A stretch of DNA of 64,000 nt from Nitrosarchaeum sp. (GCF_025699065.1 NZ_JAILWF010000002.1:1-64000), one strand, 5' to 3'. Shown: positions 7,434 to 17,161, counted from the stretch's first letter. The notes: generated by a model from the letters alone, not told the origin. Numbers and translations: made by a program.

Positions 7434-10292
7434 TTGATTTTGTATAGCGCCTCTACTGACAAACAAGTTCCGCCTCCTGACGCAGGTAAACTTGTCCGAT
7501 TAATTATAGTTGCAATAATTGCAATTGTAATAATTGCAGTTGCTGGAAATCAGGCAGTAATTTTATCAATGAATTTTACTGAATTTGGGGATCAGTTTAC
7601 CAAACCACTGTATTATTCCCTTGTCTCAACCATTATTCTTTCAGCTATTGCTCTAGTAAGAGTAAATATCATTGGTAGATCTTCTATCTTTTGGTATGGG
7701 CTTCATACGGCAATTGGCTTTATAGGGAAAAGTACTCAACAACCACTCTCAAATAATATTACAAGCTTTAAAGATTACAAGCTTAGCCCATTACAATTTG
7801 TAATTTGGCAGATTACCAAGATTTTGCTTTTCGGAGCATTTTTTGTCAATATTATGTTTGGATTTGCAGCTATCTCTTTTATTGATGGGAATAATCTTGG
7901 TATTGAAAATATAACTAATATTTTCTCTTTACCATTCGTTACACCAAGTACTGATGGTAGTTATTCGGTTGAACAAGTTGTTCCAATGATTCCATCTCTT
8001 GTACTTCTTTTACCTCCAATTCTTGCAGCAATTGGTCTTCGATTGGTTTTGTATGTTGGCATTCATAAAATTATTAATGTCATTACGTCATATCTCCAAG
8101 ATTCACAAAGCGGAAAACCAAGATATCTCAATTATGTCTCAACAGTAGAAACCATAATTGGTGTGGGAATAGTTTGGTTGGGATTCAATCTCTTTTTCAC
8201 TGATCAAATTGATTATAATACTAGATATGTGATTGGTGGAACACTTGTAATTGGTTTTGCTCTTTTAGCATTTGCACTTGTAGATAGAATTCGAGCTCGT
8301 GTTCTTACTCATATGTTTAAGAGAGATGTTTATATTAGAATTTTAACAATTCTTGCAATTGCAGTTATTGTTGGAGGACTAGTCTCTGTTAACAATAGTA
8401 TTGCTGATGCAAAAAAAATTGAGTATTTGGGACCATACACTGCTCAACAAATTAGTCTCAATAGACACATTGGCCAACTAAATGATATCAAAGAAAATAC
8501 TCACGATGTAAAATTACAATCTGTATCGCCAAATAATATCAAAAATTATGTTAATCAAAATAAAGATGTGCTTAATGTTGTTAGAGTATGGGACTGGGAG
8601 GCAGCTTTTGCTAAACTAAAACCTGAAATTGGATTAATTCCTTACGTGGATTTTGAGGATAATGATATTCTTCGTTTTAATGGTACATTATACTGGACTG
8701 CTTCGATGAAACCAATTTTGCCATCTTCAGTAAGTCTTGCAAACACATGGTATAATGAACATCTTGTATATACTCACGTTCCAAATGGATTTTTAACACT
8801 TGAGGCTACAACTGGCCAAATAATTGATAGTAGTAAATTTTTCAAACAACGAGAAATCTATTATGGTGAAGGAGGTCTCTTTTCTACAACCTGGTCTGCA
8901 TATCCAAACTCTAGGACTACTAGTGCCGAACTTGGAGGTGTATCTTATAATGGTGCAGGAGGATTAGATGTATCTCCACCACTTAGCTGGACTTTTGAAC
9001 CAAACTTTTTACTTTCATTTCCTGTCGAATCTGTACATGTGATGCGATACAAAGATGTTCATGATAGAATGAAAACTTTGTATCCGTATTTTCTGTATGA
9101 TCTTTTTGGTAAAGAACTAGATTCTATTCCAGTAACTGATGGCACAAATTCCTATTGGCTTATTCCTTTGATAGTTGGATTTGATACTCACGATGTACCA
9201 TGGTCTGTTGGAAATCCATATTTGAGATTAGTAGGATTTGCTCTCGTAGATACCTATGATGGTGATATCCAATTAATGAAAACAGGTGATGATTTCTTTA
9301 CCGATATGTTTGTTAGTCAATACTCTGACAAGTTCACACCAATACCTGCTTGGCTTGAGGAACAAATACGATATCCAGTTGAACTCTTTAATTGGAAAGC
9401 AGAGATGTATAACATTTATCATGTAAATGATGTTGAAACATTTATTCAAGCAAATGAATTTTATGAAGTTCCTCAAGGACTAGAGGCATATTATGTTGAA
9501 GCAAAACCTCCAGGTTTTAATCAAACTGAATTCATTGGTTTACTTTCATTAGAACTTAGAGGTTCTCAAGGAAGAAATCTTGCAGGATACATGATAGTTG
9601 AAAACGATCTTAATCATTTAGGAGATTTACAATTCTATGAAGTTCCATTAAACTCTACTACTAAATTGATTGGTCCTACTGCAGTTAGAGAAGCATTAGA
9701 TAAAGATCCTACATTTGCAGAACTAAAGACTCTTTTAAGAAATCCTAGAATTGGAGATAATATTCTGTACAGAGTTGGTCAGCATGATGTTTACTTTATA
9801 CCTGTATACACTGCAGGTTCTGGTGGAGTTGTTGCACAACTTGGTACTATTGCAGCAGTAGGTGCAGCCTTTACTGGTGAATATTATGTTGGTCTTGGAG
9901 ATACTCAAGAAAAAGCCTTTGAAGCATATTTGAAAAAGGTATCTGGCGTAGCTGGTTCCTCAACTTCAGTTAATGTAGATTATATTGAATTAGGAAAAAC
10001 AGATAGAATCAATATTATAAAATCATCATTTACAGATAATAAAATTGAGATCTCTGAGCCAACATCAATTCAGATTCCATTATCATTTAAAGAGGGAGAA
10101 ATATTCTTCTTTACTGAAAATGATCGTCTTGATACACAAGATTTCTTGAAAAAATTCATAGATAATTTTGTAAAACCAAGAACTGATAGAGTATTCATGT
10201 GGCAAGAAAACAATAATCTCAATATTGGAACAATAATAGTAAAAGACAATATTCCTGAAATGCATTACATTTCAATTGAAATTGGAAATTAA
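7434..10292 (+). CDS. UPF0182 family large membrane protein
   Basis: A 952-residue protein with about seven hydrophobic transmembrane segments in the first 310 residues, followed by a large predicted extracytoplasmic domain rich in aromatic residues (FNWKAEMYNIYHVND is typical of UPF0182/COG1615). Family members occur in actinobacteria, cyanobacteria and archaea; their function is not established. TTG at 7434 is the assigned start and a second TTG at 7440 is equally possible. A weak TATA-like element lies around 7410. The protein has no obvious functional link to the primase genes upstream or the amidotransferase-like gene downstream. Confidence 0.85.
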   Translation: MILYSASTDKQVPPPDAGKLVRLIIVAIIAIVIIAVAGNQAVILSMNFTEFGDQFTKPLYYSLVSTIILSAIALVRVNIIGRSSIFWYGLHTAIGFIGKSTQQPLSNNITSFKDYKLSPLQFVIWQITKILLFGAFFVNIMFGFAAISFIDGNNLGIENITNIFSLPFVTPSTDGSYSVEQVVPMIPSLVLLLPPILAAIGLRLVLYVGIHKIINVITSYLQDSQSGKPRYLNYVSTVETIIGVGIVWLGFNLFFTDQIDYNTRYVIGGTLVIGFALLAFALVDRIRARVLTHMFKRDVYIRILTILAIAVIVGGLVSVNNSIADAKKIEYLGPYTAQQISLNRHIGQLNDIKENTHDVKLQSVSPNNIKNYVNQNKDVLNVVRVWDWEAAFAKLKPEIGLIPYVDFEDNDILRFNGTLYWTASMKPILPSSVSLANTWYNEHLVYTHVPNGFLTLEATTGQIIDSSKFFKQREIYYGEGGLFSTTWSAYPNSRTTSAELGGVSYNGAGGLDVSPPLSWTFEPNFLLSFPVESVHVMRYKDVHDRMKTLYPYFLYDLFGKELDSIPVTDGTNSYWLIPLIVGFDTHDVPWSVGNPYLRLVGFALVDTYDGDIQLMKTGDDFFTDMFVSQYSDKFTPIPAWLEEQIRYPVELFNWKAEMYNIYHVNDVETFIQANEFYEVPQGLEAYYVEAKPPGFNQTEFIGLLSLELRGSQGRNLAGYMIVENDLNHLGDLQFYEVPLNSTTKLIGPTAVREALDKDPTFAELKTLLRNPRIGDNILYRVGQHDVYFIPVYTAGSGGVVAQLGTIAAVGAAFTGEYYVGLGDTQEKAFEAYLKKVSGVAGSSTSVNVDYIELGKTDRINIIKSSFTDNKIEISEPTSIQIPLSFKEGEIFFFTENDRLDTQDFLKKFIDNFVKPRTDRVFMWQENNNLNIGTIIVKDNIPEMHYISIEIGN

Positions 10293-10343
10293 CTTCTAAA
10301 ATAATTTAGAACGTTAAATTACCTGCATCTTTAGTATCTACTA

Positions 10344-10886
10344 ATGCTACTAATAATTGATAATGGGTCTGTTTACACAAAAACTCTGATTGATTTTTTA
10401 ACTGAAAAAAATATTTTATTTAAAATTGAAACACCTGAAATATTAGATTTAAAGTCTTTAGATAATTATAATTCATTTATTCTATCTGGAAGAAGAAAAA
10501 ATGAAAAAATAACAAACCAAATTAATTCTAAAATTATTAATCATGCAATTCAAAATAATAAAAAATTATTAGGAATATGTTATGGCGCGGAAATGTTGGC
10601 TTTGACTTTGGGTGGAACAATTAGAAAACTTGCAATATCTCAAAAAGGTACGCAAAAAATTAACATTAACAAAGAAAACTCACTTGTTACAAATGATATA
10701 GAAGTATTTGAAAGCCATGGATTTGAAATTTCTAAATTACCAAAGTTTTTACATGTTCTGGGTTCATCTAAAAACTGTAAAATTGAAATTATTCAATATG
10801 AGAATAAACCCATTTTTGGAACTCAATTTCATCCTGAAATGAGTAATGATGGTCAAAATTTGATTCAAAAATTCTGTTCTCTATGA
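10344..10886 (+). CDS. Class I glutamine amidotransferase-like protein (GuaA-type glutaminase fold)
   Basis: A stand-alone triad glutaminase domain of 180 residues. The nucleophile elbow GICYGAE places the catalytic Cys at 79, and QFHPEM supplies His163 and Glu165, so all three triad residues are present. It resembles the glutaminase subunit of archaeal GMP synthetase or anthranilate-synthase component II, but no synthetase partner is adjacent, so the acceptor substrate is unknown. An AT-rich box (GTTAAATTAC, about 10313-10322) lies upstream of the ATG at 10344. The next gene starts 33 bases downstream and may be co-expressed, although it has its own box A. Confidence 0.8.
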   Translation: MLLIIDNGSVYTKTLIDFLTEKNILFKIETPEILDLKSLDNYNSFILSGRRKNEKITNQINSKIINHAIQNNKKLLGICYGAEMLALTLGGTIRKLAISQKGTQKININKENSLVTNDIEVFESHGFEISKLPKFLHVLGSSKNCKIEIIQYENKPIFGTQFHPEMSNDGQNLIQKFCSL

Positions 10887-10919
10887 TTGCTTTTAATAAC
10901 TCAAATCTTTTTTGATTGT

Positions 10920-11879
10920 ATGGACACGAATGACCATCAACTTTTACTTCCTTTAGTAGATGAAGAAAATATTTGCTTGCCTTTGCCAATAAATGTAGTT
11001 TCAAAATATTGGAATATTACACTTCCAATGTCTGAAGCTATTGAATCTGCTAAACAATATCCGAATTCTAATGGAAGTGTCTTAATTGAAGGAATTGAAT
11101 CTGCAGAAAGGCATGGACTAAAGTGTAAAATTATTAATTCATCTTTATCTGAATTAAAAAAAATTATTGCATCAGGAATTCCTCCAATAGTTATTTTACC
11201 TGGAATTCCTGAAATCACACAACACGCTTCAGTATTATCTGGATATGACGATGATGAAAAAACCATTCTTCATTACATCCAAAAAGGGAATTATGAAGGT
11301 GAACAACAAGTGGGAGCTATTCCGCAAGAACTTTTTGATAAAGAATGGTCTGAAGATGGACGATTGTTAATTATTTTAGCACCACCCGATGTCTTTTCTT
11401 CTATAAAACTAAATGATACCAACGAAATCTCAAATCGATTATGTCTTATTTCTGAAAGATTAATCATACAAAAAAATCTTTCTGACGCTTTGGCATCTTT
11501 AAAAAAAGCAATTGAATCAGATGAAAATAATCCAACTGCATTATATCTAATAGCTAGTTTACTTAATGAACAAAACTCTAATGATTGTGTAAAGTATTAT
11601 GAGAAATGTATTGCTCTTAACAAAAGGTTTTACCTTGCATATGTAGGACTCGGTAACTATTATCTTAAAAACAATCAATTTGAAAAAGCTGAAATTCAGT
11701 ATAGTAAAGCAATTGAAATCAATCCTAAAAGATCTGCAAAAATTTACAAAAATAGAGCTTATCTCAAAGAAAAACAAAAAAAGAATTCTGATGCAAAAAA
11801 TGATCTAAAAAATTATCTGAAACTTTTCCCAAAAGCTAAAGATCGTGGGATTATCGAGCAAGCAATAAGAGAATTATGA
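10920..11879 (+). CDS. C39-like cysteine peptidase domain fused to TPR repeats
   Basis: The N-terminal ~150 residues resemble the peptidase C39-like fold. A Cys (residue 19 from the ATG) sits in the motif ENIC-x-PxxxxxVxxYW, His102 in HASVLSGYDDD matches the family H-x(n)-GYDD segment, and an Asp follows. The C-terminal half (about 190-319) has TPR-type helices with the signature ALYLIASLL, AYVGLGNYYLKNNQFEKAE and KAIEINP. No signal peptide or membrane segment is visible, so it looks cytoplasmic. A TTG at 10887 extends the frame by 11 residues, but the ATG at 10920 lies about 25 nt after CTTTTAATAAC, supporting a leaderless start there. The substrate is unknown. Confidence 0.7.
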   Translation: MDTNDHQLLLPLVDEENICLPLPINVVSKYWNITLPMSEAIESAKQYPNSNGSVLIEGIESAERHGLKCKIINSSLSELKKIIASGIPPIVILPGIPEITQHASVLSGYDDDEKTILHYIQKGNYEGEQQVGAIPQELFDKEWSEDGRLLIILAPPDVFSSIKLNDTNEISNRLCLISERLIIQKNLSDALASLKKAIESDENNPTALYLIASLLNEQNSNDCVKYYEKCIALNKRFYLAYVGLGNYYLKNNQFEKAEIQYSKAIEINPKRSAKIYKNRAYLKEKQKKNSDAKNDLKNYLKLFPKAKDRGIIEQAIREL

Positions 11880-11881
11880 TG

Positions 11882-11955
11882 TGCGGAGTGCGGGATTTGA
11901 ACCCGCGACCTTCAGCTTGGGAAGCTGACATCTTACCGAGCTAGACTAACTCCGC
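11882..11955 (-). tRNA. tRNA-Gly(CCC)
   Basis: Read on the minus strand from 11955, the acceptor stem GCGGAGT pairs with ACTCCGC. The anticodon loop TTCCCAA gives anticodon CCC, and the T-arm GGGTTCAAATCCC is canonical. The discriminator is A at 11882 and no CCA is encoded. No intron is seen. Its 3' end is two bases from the stop of the convergent C39/TPR gene. Confidence 0.95.
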
Positions 11956-12006
11956 TTACTGAAATTAATTAATTATGATTAAATATCTTGATTGTAAAAT
12001 AATATC

Positions 12007-12180
12007 ATGGATGCACGTTGCCCTGAATGTGAGAAAGTAGCAATTTTAAATGACGAAATTACTATAGTAAAATGCCCGCATTGTAATTTTGAAGCAGATT
12101 ATGATACATATCTTGAGATAATGAAAGATCAAGCAATTAACATGTCATATGATTATATACCAAAAAGACCTGGGCTTTAA
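12007..12180 (+). CDS. Small zinc-ribbon protein (57 aa)
   Basis: This short ORF encodes two CxxC knuckles (Cys5/Cys8 and Cys23/Cys26) in a TFIIB-like ribbon spacing, followed by an acidic helix and a basic tail KRPGL. Tiny zinc-ribbon proteins like this are common in Thaumarchaeota; a role in RNA, DNA or protein binding is only a guess. Its TAA directly abuts the stop codon of the convergent zinc-ribbon gene at 12181, with no base between them. Confidence 0.65.
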   Translation: MDARCPECEKVAILNDEITIVKCPHCNFEADYDTYLEIMKDQAINMSYDYIPKRPGL

Positions 12181-12303
12181 CTACCAAAAATTTCCTTTAT
12201 CTGAACAATCCAAATGTGCTCCACACTTTGGACAAAACATATGGCATGCTTGCAAATCTACCATCTTGTTATCACATCTAGGACACCTAATTTCTTCATC
12301 CAT
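12181..12303 (-). CDS. Small zinc-ribbon protein (40 aa)
   Basis: The minus-strand ORF from the ATG at 12303 encodes 40 residues with CPRC (Cys7/10) and CPKC (Cys24/27), plus Cys20 and Cys33. That is enough for at least one zinc ribbon. A minus-strand box A (TTTTTAAATC, about 12324-12333) is 21-30 nt upstream, fitting a leaderless transcript and supporting a real gene despite the size. Its function is unrecognised. The neighbouring S6e gene is divergent. Confidence 0.6.
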   Translation of the reverse strand: MDEEIRCPRCDNKMVDLQACHMFCPKCGAHLDCSDKGNFW

Positions 12304-12368
12304 GCGTATGTTAAGTAATCTTGATTTAAAAATAATGTCCAAAGGTTAATTAGTCGTTCAACTTTTTT

Positions 12369-12770
12369 TTGAAACAATTGACAAACTTCAAACTTACCGT
12401 ATCTGATGTAAAAGGAAAATCTATTACTAAAGAGTTGAAAGACAATGATGCAAACAAGTTACTTGGTTTACAACTCGGTAATGAAACAGATGCGTCTATT
12501 GTAGGATTGCAAGGGAAACTAAGGCTTACTGGTGGCAGTGATAAATCTGGAGTACCAATGAGAAATGATATTCATGGATCTGCAAGAAAATATATTTTAC
12601 TTTCAAAGGGAGTTGGATTACAAGCAGCAGAAATAGGTCAGAGAGTAAGAAAACTTATGCGTGGTAATACAGTTTCAGAAGAGATATACCAAATAAATTG
12701 TAAATTTGACGGAGAACTACCAGTAGAAGCTCCTACTGAAGTAGCAACAGAACCTAAAGAAAATAAATAA
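12369..12770 (+). CDS. rps6e: 30S ribosomal protein S6e
   Basis: This is the archaeal/eukaryotic small-subunit ribosomal protein. The sequence opens with the family core (FKLTVSDVKGKS) and has the conserved GGSDKSGVPMR and RKLMRGNTVSEE segments. The length of 133 residues is typical for archaea, with a short acidic tail. No ATG is available; TTG at 12369 is used, and a second TTG at 12378 is possible. It heads the conserved archaeal order S6e - aIF2 gamma - PIN protein. Confidence 0.93.
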   Translation: MKQLTNFKLTVSDVKGKSITKELKDNDANKLLGLQLGNETDASIVGLQGKLRLTGGSDKSGVPMRNDIHGSARKYILLSKGVGLQAAEIGQRVRKLMRGNTVSEEIYQINCKFDGELPVEAPTEVATEPKENK

Positions 12771-12810
12771 AAAGAATAGCTTAACATATGCCGGATCTAC
12801 ATTTTCATTG

Positions 12811-14073
12811 ATGCACTGGCGAGAAACTCTTCCTGATTGGTACATAAAAAAATATGGTCATCAACCATGTGTAAATATTGGAACTGCAGGTCATGTTGAT
12901 CATGGAAAAACTACACTTATTCAAGCATTAACAGGTTCATGGACAAGTGTTCATAGTCAAGAACTAAAAAGGGGAATTACTATACGTGTAGGTTATTCTG
13001 ATGCAGCATTTTACAAATGTAAAAGTTGTGAAGAACCATTAGGATACTCTACAACTCCAAAATGTAAAAACTGTGGAAAAGAAAGCGAGTTATCTAGAGT
13101 CGTTAGTTTTGTAGATAGTCCAGGACATGAAAGTCTGATGGCAAACATGCTATCAGGTTCAGCTTTAATGGATGGAGCATTATTGCTAGTGGCTTCTAAT
13201 GAACCAGTACCTAAACCGCAAACCAAAGAACATTTTTTGGCACTTCAAACACTTGGAATACAACAAATTGTAATTGTGCAAAATAAAGTAGATTTAATTT
13301 CATATGAAGAAGCCATTGCTAATCAAAAAGATATTACAAAATTTGTTAAAGGAACAAATGCTGCAAAAGCACCAATCATTCCAATATCTGCTCAATCAGG
13401 ACTTAACATAGATGCTTTGATTGGTGCAATTGAATCAACCATTAAGACTCCAGAAAGAGATGAATCTAAAGAACCGATAATGCATGTATTGAGATCATTT
13501 GATGTCAACAAACCTGGAATTAAATTAAAAAATATCAAAGGTGGTGTTATTGGTGGTAGTTTAACACAGGGAACTTTGAATGTAGGTGATGAAATTGAAA
13601 TTAAACCAGGGATAATGGATGAAAAAAAGAAATCATATGAACCACTACTTACAGAGATTACTTCTCTAGGTACAGCGGCTGGTATAGTAGATTCTGTAAA
13701 ACCAGGAGGTTTGGTAGCAATTGGTACAAAACTAGATCCTGCAATGACAAGAAGTGATTCGTTTATCGGTTCTGTAATTGGAAAACCTGGAACACTACCG
13801 GAAAATTCAACTCAAATAAGTCTAGAAGTAAATTTATTTGATTCTGCAGTTGGAGCAGCTGAAGATACTAAAGTACTTCCAATCCAAGTTGGAGAATTAC
13901 TACGATTAAACATAGGAACTGCTCCAATTCTAGGTAAAGTTTCTAAAATAAAATCAAATAGTATAGACGTTGAACTTAGAAGACCAGCTTGCATATTTGA
14001 AGGTGGAAATGTCGCAATTAGTAGGAGAATTACTGACCGATGGAGATTAATTGGTGCAGGAATCCTTGGTTGA
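12811..14073 (+). CDS. eif2g: Translation initiation factor 2 subunit gamma (aIF2 gamma)
   Basis: This GTPase core of aIF2 delivers initiator Met-tRNA to the small ribosomal subunit. The P-loop is GHVDHGKTT; switch residues include the RGITIRVGYSD segment; VDSPGHE is the G3 motif and NKVD the G4. A zinc knuckle of two CxxC pairs (CKSCEE and CKNC) sits in the G domain, as in the archaeal factor. Domains II and III follow. The ATG at 12811 is preferred over the adjacent TTG at 12808. The alpha subunit is encoded elsewhere in this window (17323-18120). Confidence 0.96.
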   Translation: MHWRETLPDWYIKKYGHQPCVNIGTAGHVDHGKTTLIQALTGSWTSVHSQELKRGITIRVGYSDAAFYKCKSCEEPLGYSTTPKCKNCGKESELSRVVSFVDSPGHESLMANMLSGSALMDGALLLVASNEPVPKPQTKEHFLALQTLGIQQIVIVQNKVDLISYEEAIANQKDITKFVKGTNAAKAPIIPISAQSGLNIDALIGAIESTIKTPERDESKEPIMHVLRSFDVNKPGIKLKNIKGGVIGGSLTQGTLNVGDEIEIKPGIMDEKKKSYEPLLTEITSLGTAAGIVDSVKPGGLVAIGTKLDPAMTRSDSFIGSVIGKPGTLPENSTQISLEVNLFDSAVGAAEDTKVLPIQVGELLRLNIGTAPILGKVSKIKSNSIDVELRRPACIFEGGNVAISRRITDRWRLIGAGILG

Positions 14074-14434
14074 AGTTATCTGTGATACAAATTTCTTAAT
14101 TCATCTAGCAACTAGAAGAATCAAAAACATTGATAATCTTGATGTTGAAATAGGACAAGTTATTTTTGTTGTTCCACAAGTTGTTCAAAATGAACTTTCT
14201 GGATTAATCAAAAATCCTAAAAAACAACAGGATATTAGTCAAACATTAAATTTCATAAAAAATTTCAAAGTACTTCCTATAAATGGAAATTTTGCAGATA
14301 AAGAACTAATTAATTATGTAAAAAAAAATGGTTCCATTATTGCCACCATGGACAAAGAATTAAAAAAACAAATCAAAAAACATGGTGGAACTATAATGTC
14401 TTTATCAAATAATAAAATTATTCTAGAATCATAG
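14066..14434 (+). CDS. PIN-domain nuclease, Fcf1/Utp24-like
   Basis: A compact PIN domain. The acidic active-site positions are seen in ICDTNFL (Asp near residue 6), QNELSGL (Glu) and ATMDKELK (Asp). In archaea this gene often follows aIF2 gamma and is related to the pre-rRNA processing nuclease Fcf1/Utp24, so a role in rRNA maturation is likely but inferred. The start is uncertain: TTG at 14051, GTG at 14054 or TTG at 14066. All overlap the aIF2 gamma end, implying translational coupling. I chose 14066 because it begins at the conserved VEVICDTN segment. Confidence 0.8.
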   Translation: MVEVICDTNFLIHLATRRIKNIDNLDVEIGQVIFVVPQVVQNELSGLIKNPKKQQDISQTLNFIKNFKVLPINGNFADKELINYVKKNGSIIATMDKELKKQIKKHGGTIMSLSNNKIILES

Positions 14435-14469
14435 CAAAATTTAACTTGAAGAATTTCTTTATCATTGAT

Positions 14470-14922
14470 ATGACTAATTTAATTTTGGAAAGTAGTGCTT
14501 TCAAAAATGGAGAGCAAATTCCAAAAAAATATGGCTATAAAAATTCTAATGTAAATCCACCATTGACTATTAAGGGAATACCAAAAGATACAAAATCACT
14601 GGTGCTTATAATGGATGATCCTGATGCAATGGGTGCAGTAGGAAAAGTTTGGGTACATTGGTTAATGTGGAATATTGCACCTATTGCAGAAATCAAAGAA
14701 AATTCAATTCCTGTTGGTGCAATTGAAGGTAAAACTGATTTTGGAGAAATCGGTTATGGTGGTCCAGCTCCGCCTGACAAAGAACATACTTACATTTTCA
14801 AATTATATGCGTTAGATACAAACTTGAATCTCAAGGAAGGCACATCAAAAAAAGATGTAGAAAACTCAATGAAAGATCATATTCTTGCCGAAGCTAAACT
14901 GACAGGTAGATACTCTCCTTAA
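14470..14922 (+). CDS. YbhB/YbcL family phosphatidylethanolamine-binding-like (PEBP) protein
   Basis: A single-domain PEBP-fold protein. The conserved ligand-pocket motifs DDPDAMG, VHWLMWNI and GYGGPAPP-x-K-x-HTY are all present. Bacterial and archaeal members have no settled biochemical role. TTG at 14446 would add eight residues, but the ATG at 14470 begins the family N-terminus and lies about 27 nt after AATTTAAC. No signal peptide is visible, so it is probably cytoplasmic. Confidence 0.9.
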   Translation: MTNLILESSAFKNGEQIPKKYGYKNSNVNPPLTIKGIPKDTKSLVLIMDDPDAMGAVGKVWVHWLMWNIAPIAEIKENSIPVGAIEGKTDFGEIGYGGPAPPDKEHTYIFKLYALDTNLNLKEGTSKKDVENSMKDHILAEAKLTGRYSP

Positions 14923-14977
14923 ACCCTCTTCTTGATTTTATATATCTGATCTCAAATCCATGAATAATTTTAATTAC

Positions 14978-14985
14978 TTTTTATA
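14978..14985 (+). promoter_or_regulatory. TATA box for aglB
   Basis: TTTTTATA lies 38 nt upstream of the TTG start at 15023, predicting a leader of about a dozen bases. Confidence 0.5.
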
Positions 14986-15022
14986 CAAAGAGTAATAAGC
15001 AAAGTTTAGAGAGAAAAGCTAA

Positions 15023-17161
15023 TTGATTTCAAACGTAACTTTGGTTTCATTAGGAAAATTTGATCTGAAATTACACCATCTCTTAATTGTAGGAATTCTA
15101 TCACTATCTTTTTCTATTTCATTTTTAGTTAGATCACAAGCAGCTGATTATGGTTGGGAATTAAATGAATTTGATCCTTTTTTCAATTACAGAGCTACAC
15201 AATATATCGTTGATAATGGAATAAATGCATATTTTGAATGGAATGATGATCTTAGTTGGTATCCTCACGGAAGAGATGTTTCACAAACTTCTCAAGTAGT
15301 CCTTCATGTTACTGCTGCTGTCACGTATTGGATTTTTGGCGGAGGTATGGAACTTTATGATTTTACCATTTTATTTCCAGTTGTTTTTGGTTCTCTTAGC
15401 ACTATTGTAATTTTTGCGCTAGTCAGAGTGATTGGTGGAACAACTGCAGGATTGCTTTCTGCATTGTTATTTTCCGTATCGTTACCTCTGATAGTAAGAG
15501 GTGCAATTGGTTGGTTCAAATCTGAACCTCTTGGGTTGTTTTTAGGCATTTTAGCACTCTATTTTTTGCTTAGCGGTCTTAATTCTAAAAATAGAAAGAT
15601 AGCAATTGTAAAATTAATAGCTGCAGGAATTACTGTACCGTTATCTATCTCTGCATGGGGCGGTAGCCAGTTTTTTATAATTCCTATAGGCATTTTCTTT
15701 CTTACGTTACCTTTTGTAAGATCTGATCATAAATTTATCATGTGGGCAATTCCTCTTTTCACTGCAATTGTATTTTTGATCTCTCTAAGTTTTGAAAGAT
15801 TGAGTTCAAGTTTTATTTTTGGATTGGGAGGAGCTTCATTACTAATTCCGACAATCTTCATTGTTGCTTGTATTTTCCTTCAAAGTAAAAGTAATGAAAA
15901 CAAAAAAACTAGAAATGGCTTGTTGTTTTTAGCTGCCATTCTGATAATCGGTGCAAGTCTTTTAATTATTAATGCAGAATCAGAATTTTTATCTCTCCCA
16001 AGTTATAGATATCTAAATGCAATTAATCCGTTTTTGACCACTTCAGTTCCCTTGATAGATTCAGTTGCAGAGCATGCTAGCACAACAATTTCACAGTCAT
16101 TTCTGTTTCATTCTATTCTAATGATATTTGCAGGATTAGGAGTATGGTTGATCATAAAAAATCAAAAAGAAAAAAGTTCTAATTTTATTAAAAATGATAT
16201 GATTTTATTTTCATTAATTTTTGGATTAATTGGGATCTATGTTAGTTCCGCATTCGTAAGATTGGAAGTATTTGCGTCTATATCTTTGATAATATTGTCT
16301 TCAATGGGGTTGTCAATACTTGTAAGAAATATTTTAACCAATACAGAGAGCAAAAAATCTAAAAATCTGATTATAAAATCTTCATTTCTTGCAGGAATTA
16401 TAATTCTTTTAATCATTCCAATTTCTTTCCCAGAGAATAGTAATTGGGTTACGGCAGCAAAATCACCCCCTACAATTCTTAATGGTGGTACTGCTTATCC
16501 AATAAGTACAAATGATTGGACAGAATCAATGGAATGGATAAAAAATAACACTCCCAAAGATGCTGTAATTGCATCTTGGTGGGACTATGGGTACTGGATA
16601 TCTACGTTGGGTGAACGAGCCTCAATAGCTGACAATTCTACATTAAATACCACTATTATACAAAATCTAGCAAAAATGTTAATGAGTTCTCCAGATCAAG
16701 CATGGAAAATGTTAACAGAGATGCAAGCTGATTATGTAGTAGTTTTTGTTTCAGGTCAGAGATTGGCAGTTGACAATGAAGGTCAAGCTCTTTATGTATT
16801 ACAAGGCGGTGGAGATGAATCAAAAAAACAGTGGTTCATACGAATTGCTGAAAAACCTTTAACAGAATTTTTAGAATCTGATGGTATGAGCGGTAATGAG
16901 CATTTTTGGAATGAAACCTTATTGGGAAAAATGTTTCCTTTTACTCCATTAGCATATGTTAATTTCCAAACAAATCAACAATCTGCAACATACCAACCAG
17001 GATTTACTCCTGTATATGTAAAAAATATAAAATATCCCTCTGACAGCAACGGTCCATTAAGATTAGTTCATGCATCACCAAGTTTTGATATAGGAAAAGG
17101 TCAACCAATGATAGGCGTATTTATCTATCAAGTAAACAAAGATTACGTTCCACTCAACTAA
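15023..17161 (+). CDS. aglB: Oligosaccharyltransferase AglB (STT3 family)
   Basis: This membrane enzyme transfers lipid-linked glycans to Asn of secreted proteins. About a dozen hydrophobic segments fill the first 470 residues. The acidic EFDPFFNYR motif near residue 50 fits the first external-loop DxD-type motif. The soluble C-terminal domain carries the hallmark WWDYGYW near residues 518-524. The length of 712 residues is in the normal range for short archaeal AglB. The start is a TTG with a TATA box upstream. It is likely the transferase for glycans made by clusters such as the one at 55.8-63 kb; that link is inferred. Confidence 0.95.
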   Translation: MISNVTLVSLGKFDLKLHHLLIVGILSLSFSISFLVRSQAADYGWELNEFDPFFNYRATQYIVDNGINAYFEWNDDLSWYPHGRDVSQTSQVVLHVTAAVTYWIFGGGMELYDFTILFPVVFGSLSTIVIFALVRVIGGTTAGLLSALLFSVSLPLIVRGAIGWFKSEPLGLFLGILALYFLLSGLNSKNRKIAIVKLIAAGITVPLSISAWGGSQFFIIPIGIFFLTLPFVRSDHKFIMWAIPLFTAIVFLISLSFERLSSSFIFGLGGASLLIPTIFIVACIFLQSKSNENKKTRNGLLFLAAILIIGASLLIINAESEFLSLPSYRYLNAINPFLTTSVPLIDSVAEHASTTISQSFLFHSILMIFAGLGVWLIIKNQKEKSSNFIKNDMILFSLIFGLIGIYVSSAFVRLEVFASISLIILSSMGLSILVRNILTNTESKKSKNLIIKSSFLAGIIILLIIPISFPENSNWVTAAKSPPTILNGGTAYPISTNDWTESMEWIKNNTPKDAVIASWWDYGYWISTLGERASIADNSTLNTTIIQNLAKMLMSSPDQAWKMLTEMQADYVVVFVSGQRLAVDNEGQALYVLQGGGDESKKQWFIRIAEKPLTEFLESDGMSGNEHFWNETLLGKMFPFTPLAYVNFQTNQQSATYQPGFTPVYVKNIKYPSDSNGPLRLVHASPSFDIGKGQPMIGVFIYQVNKDYVPLN

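Noticed and set aside
12149-12349. 66-residue plus-strand ORF
   Set aside because: It overlaps the end of the 57-residue zinc-ribbon gene and lies antisense to the zinc-ribbon gene at 12181-12303, which has better motifs and a promoter.
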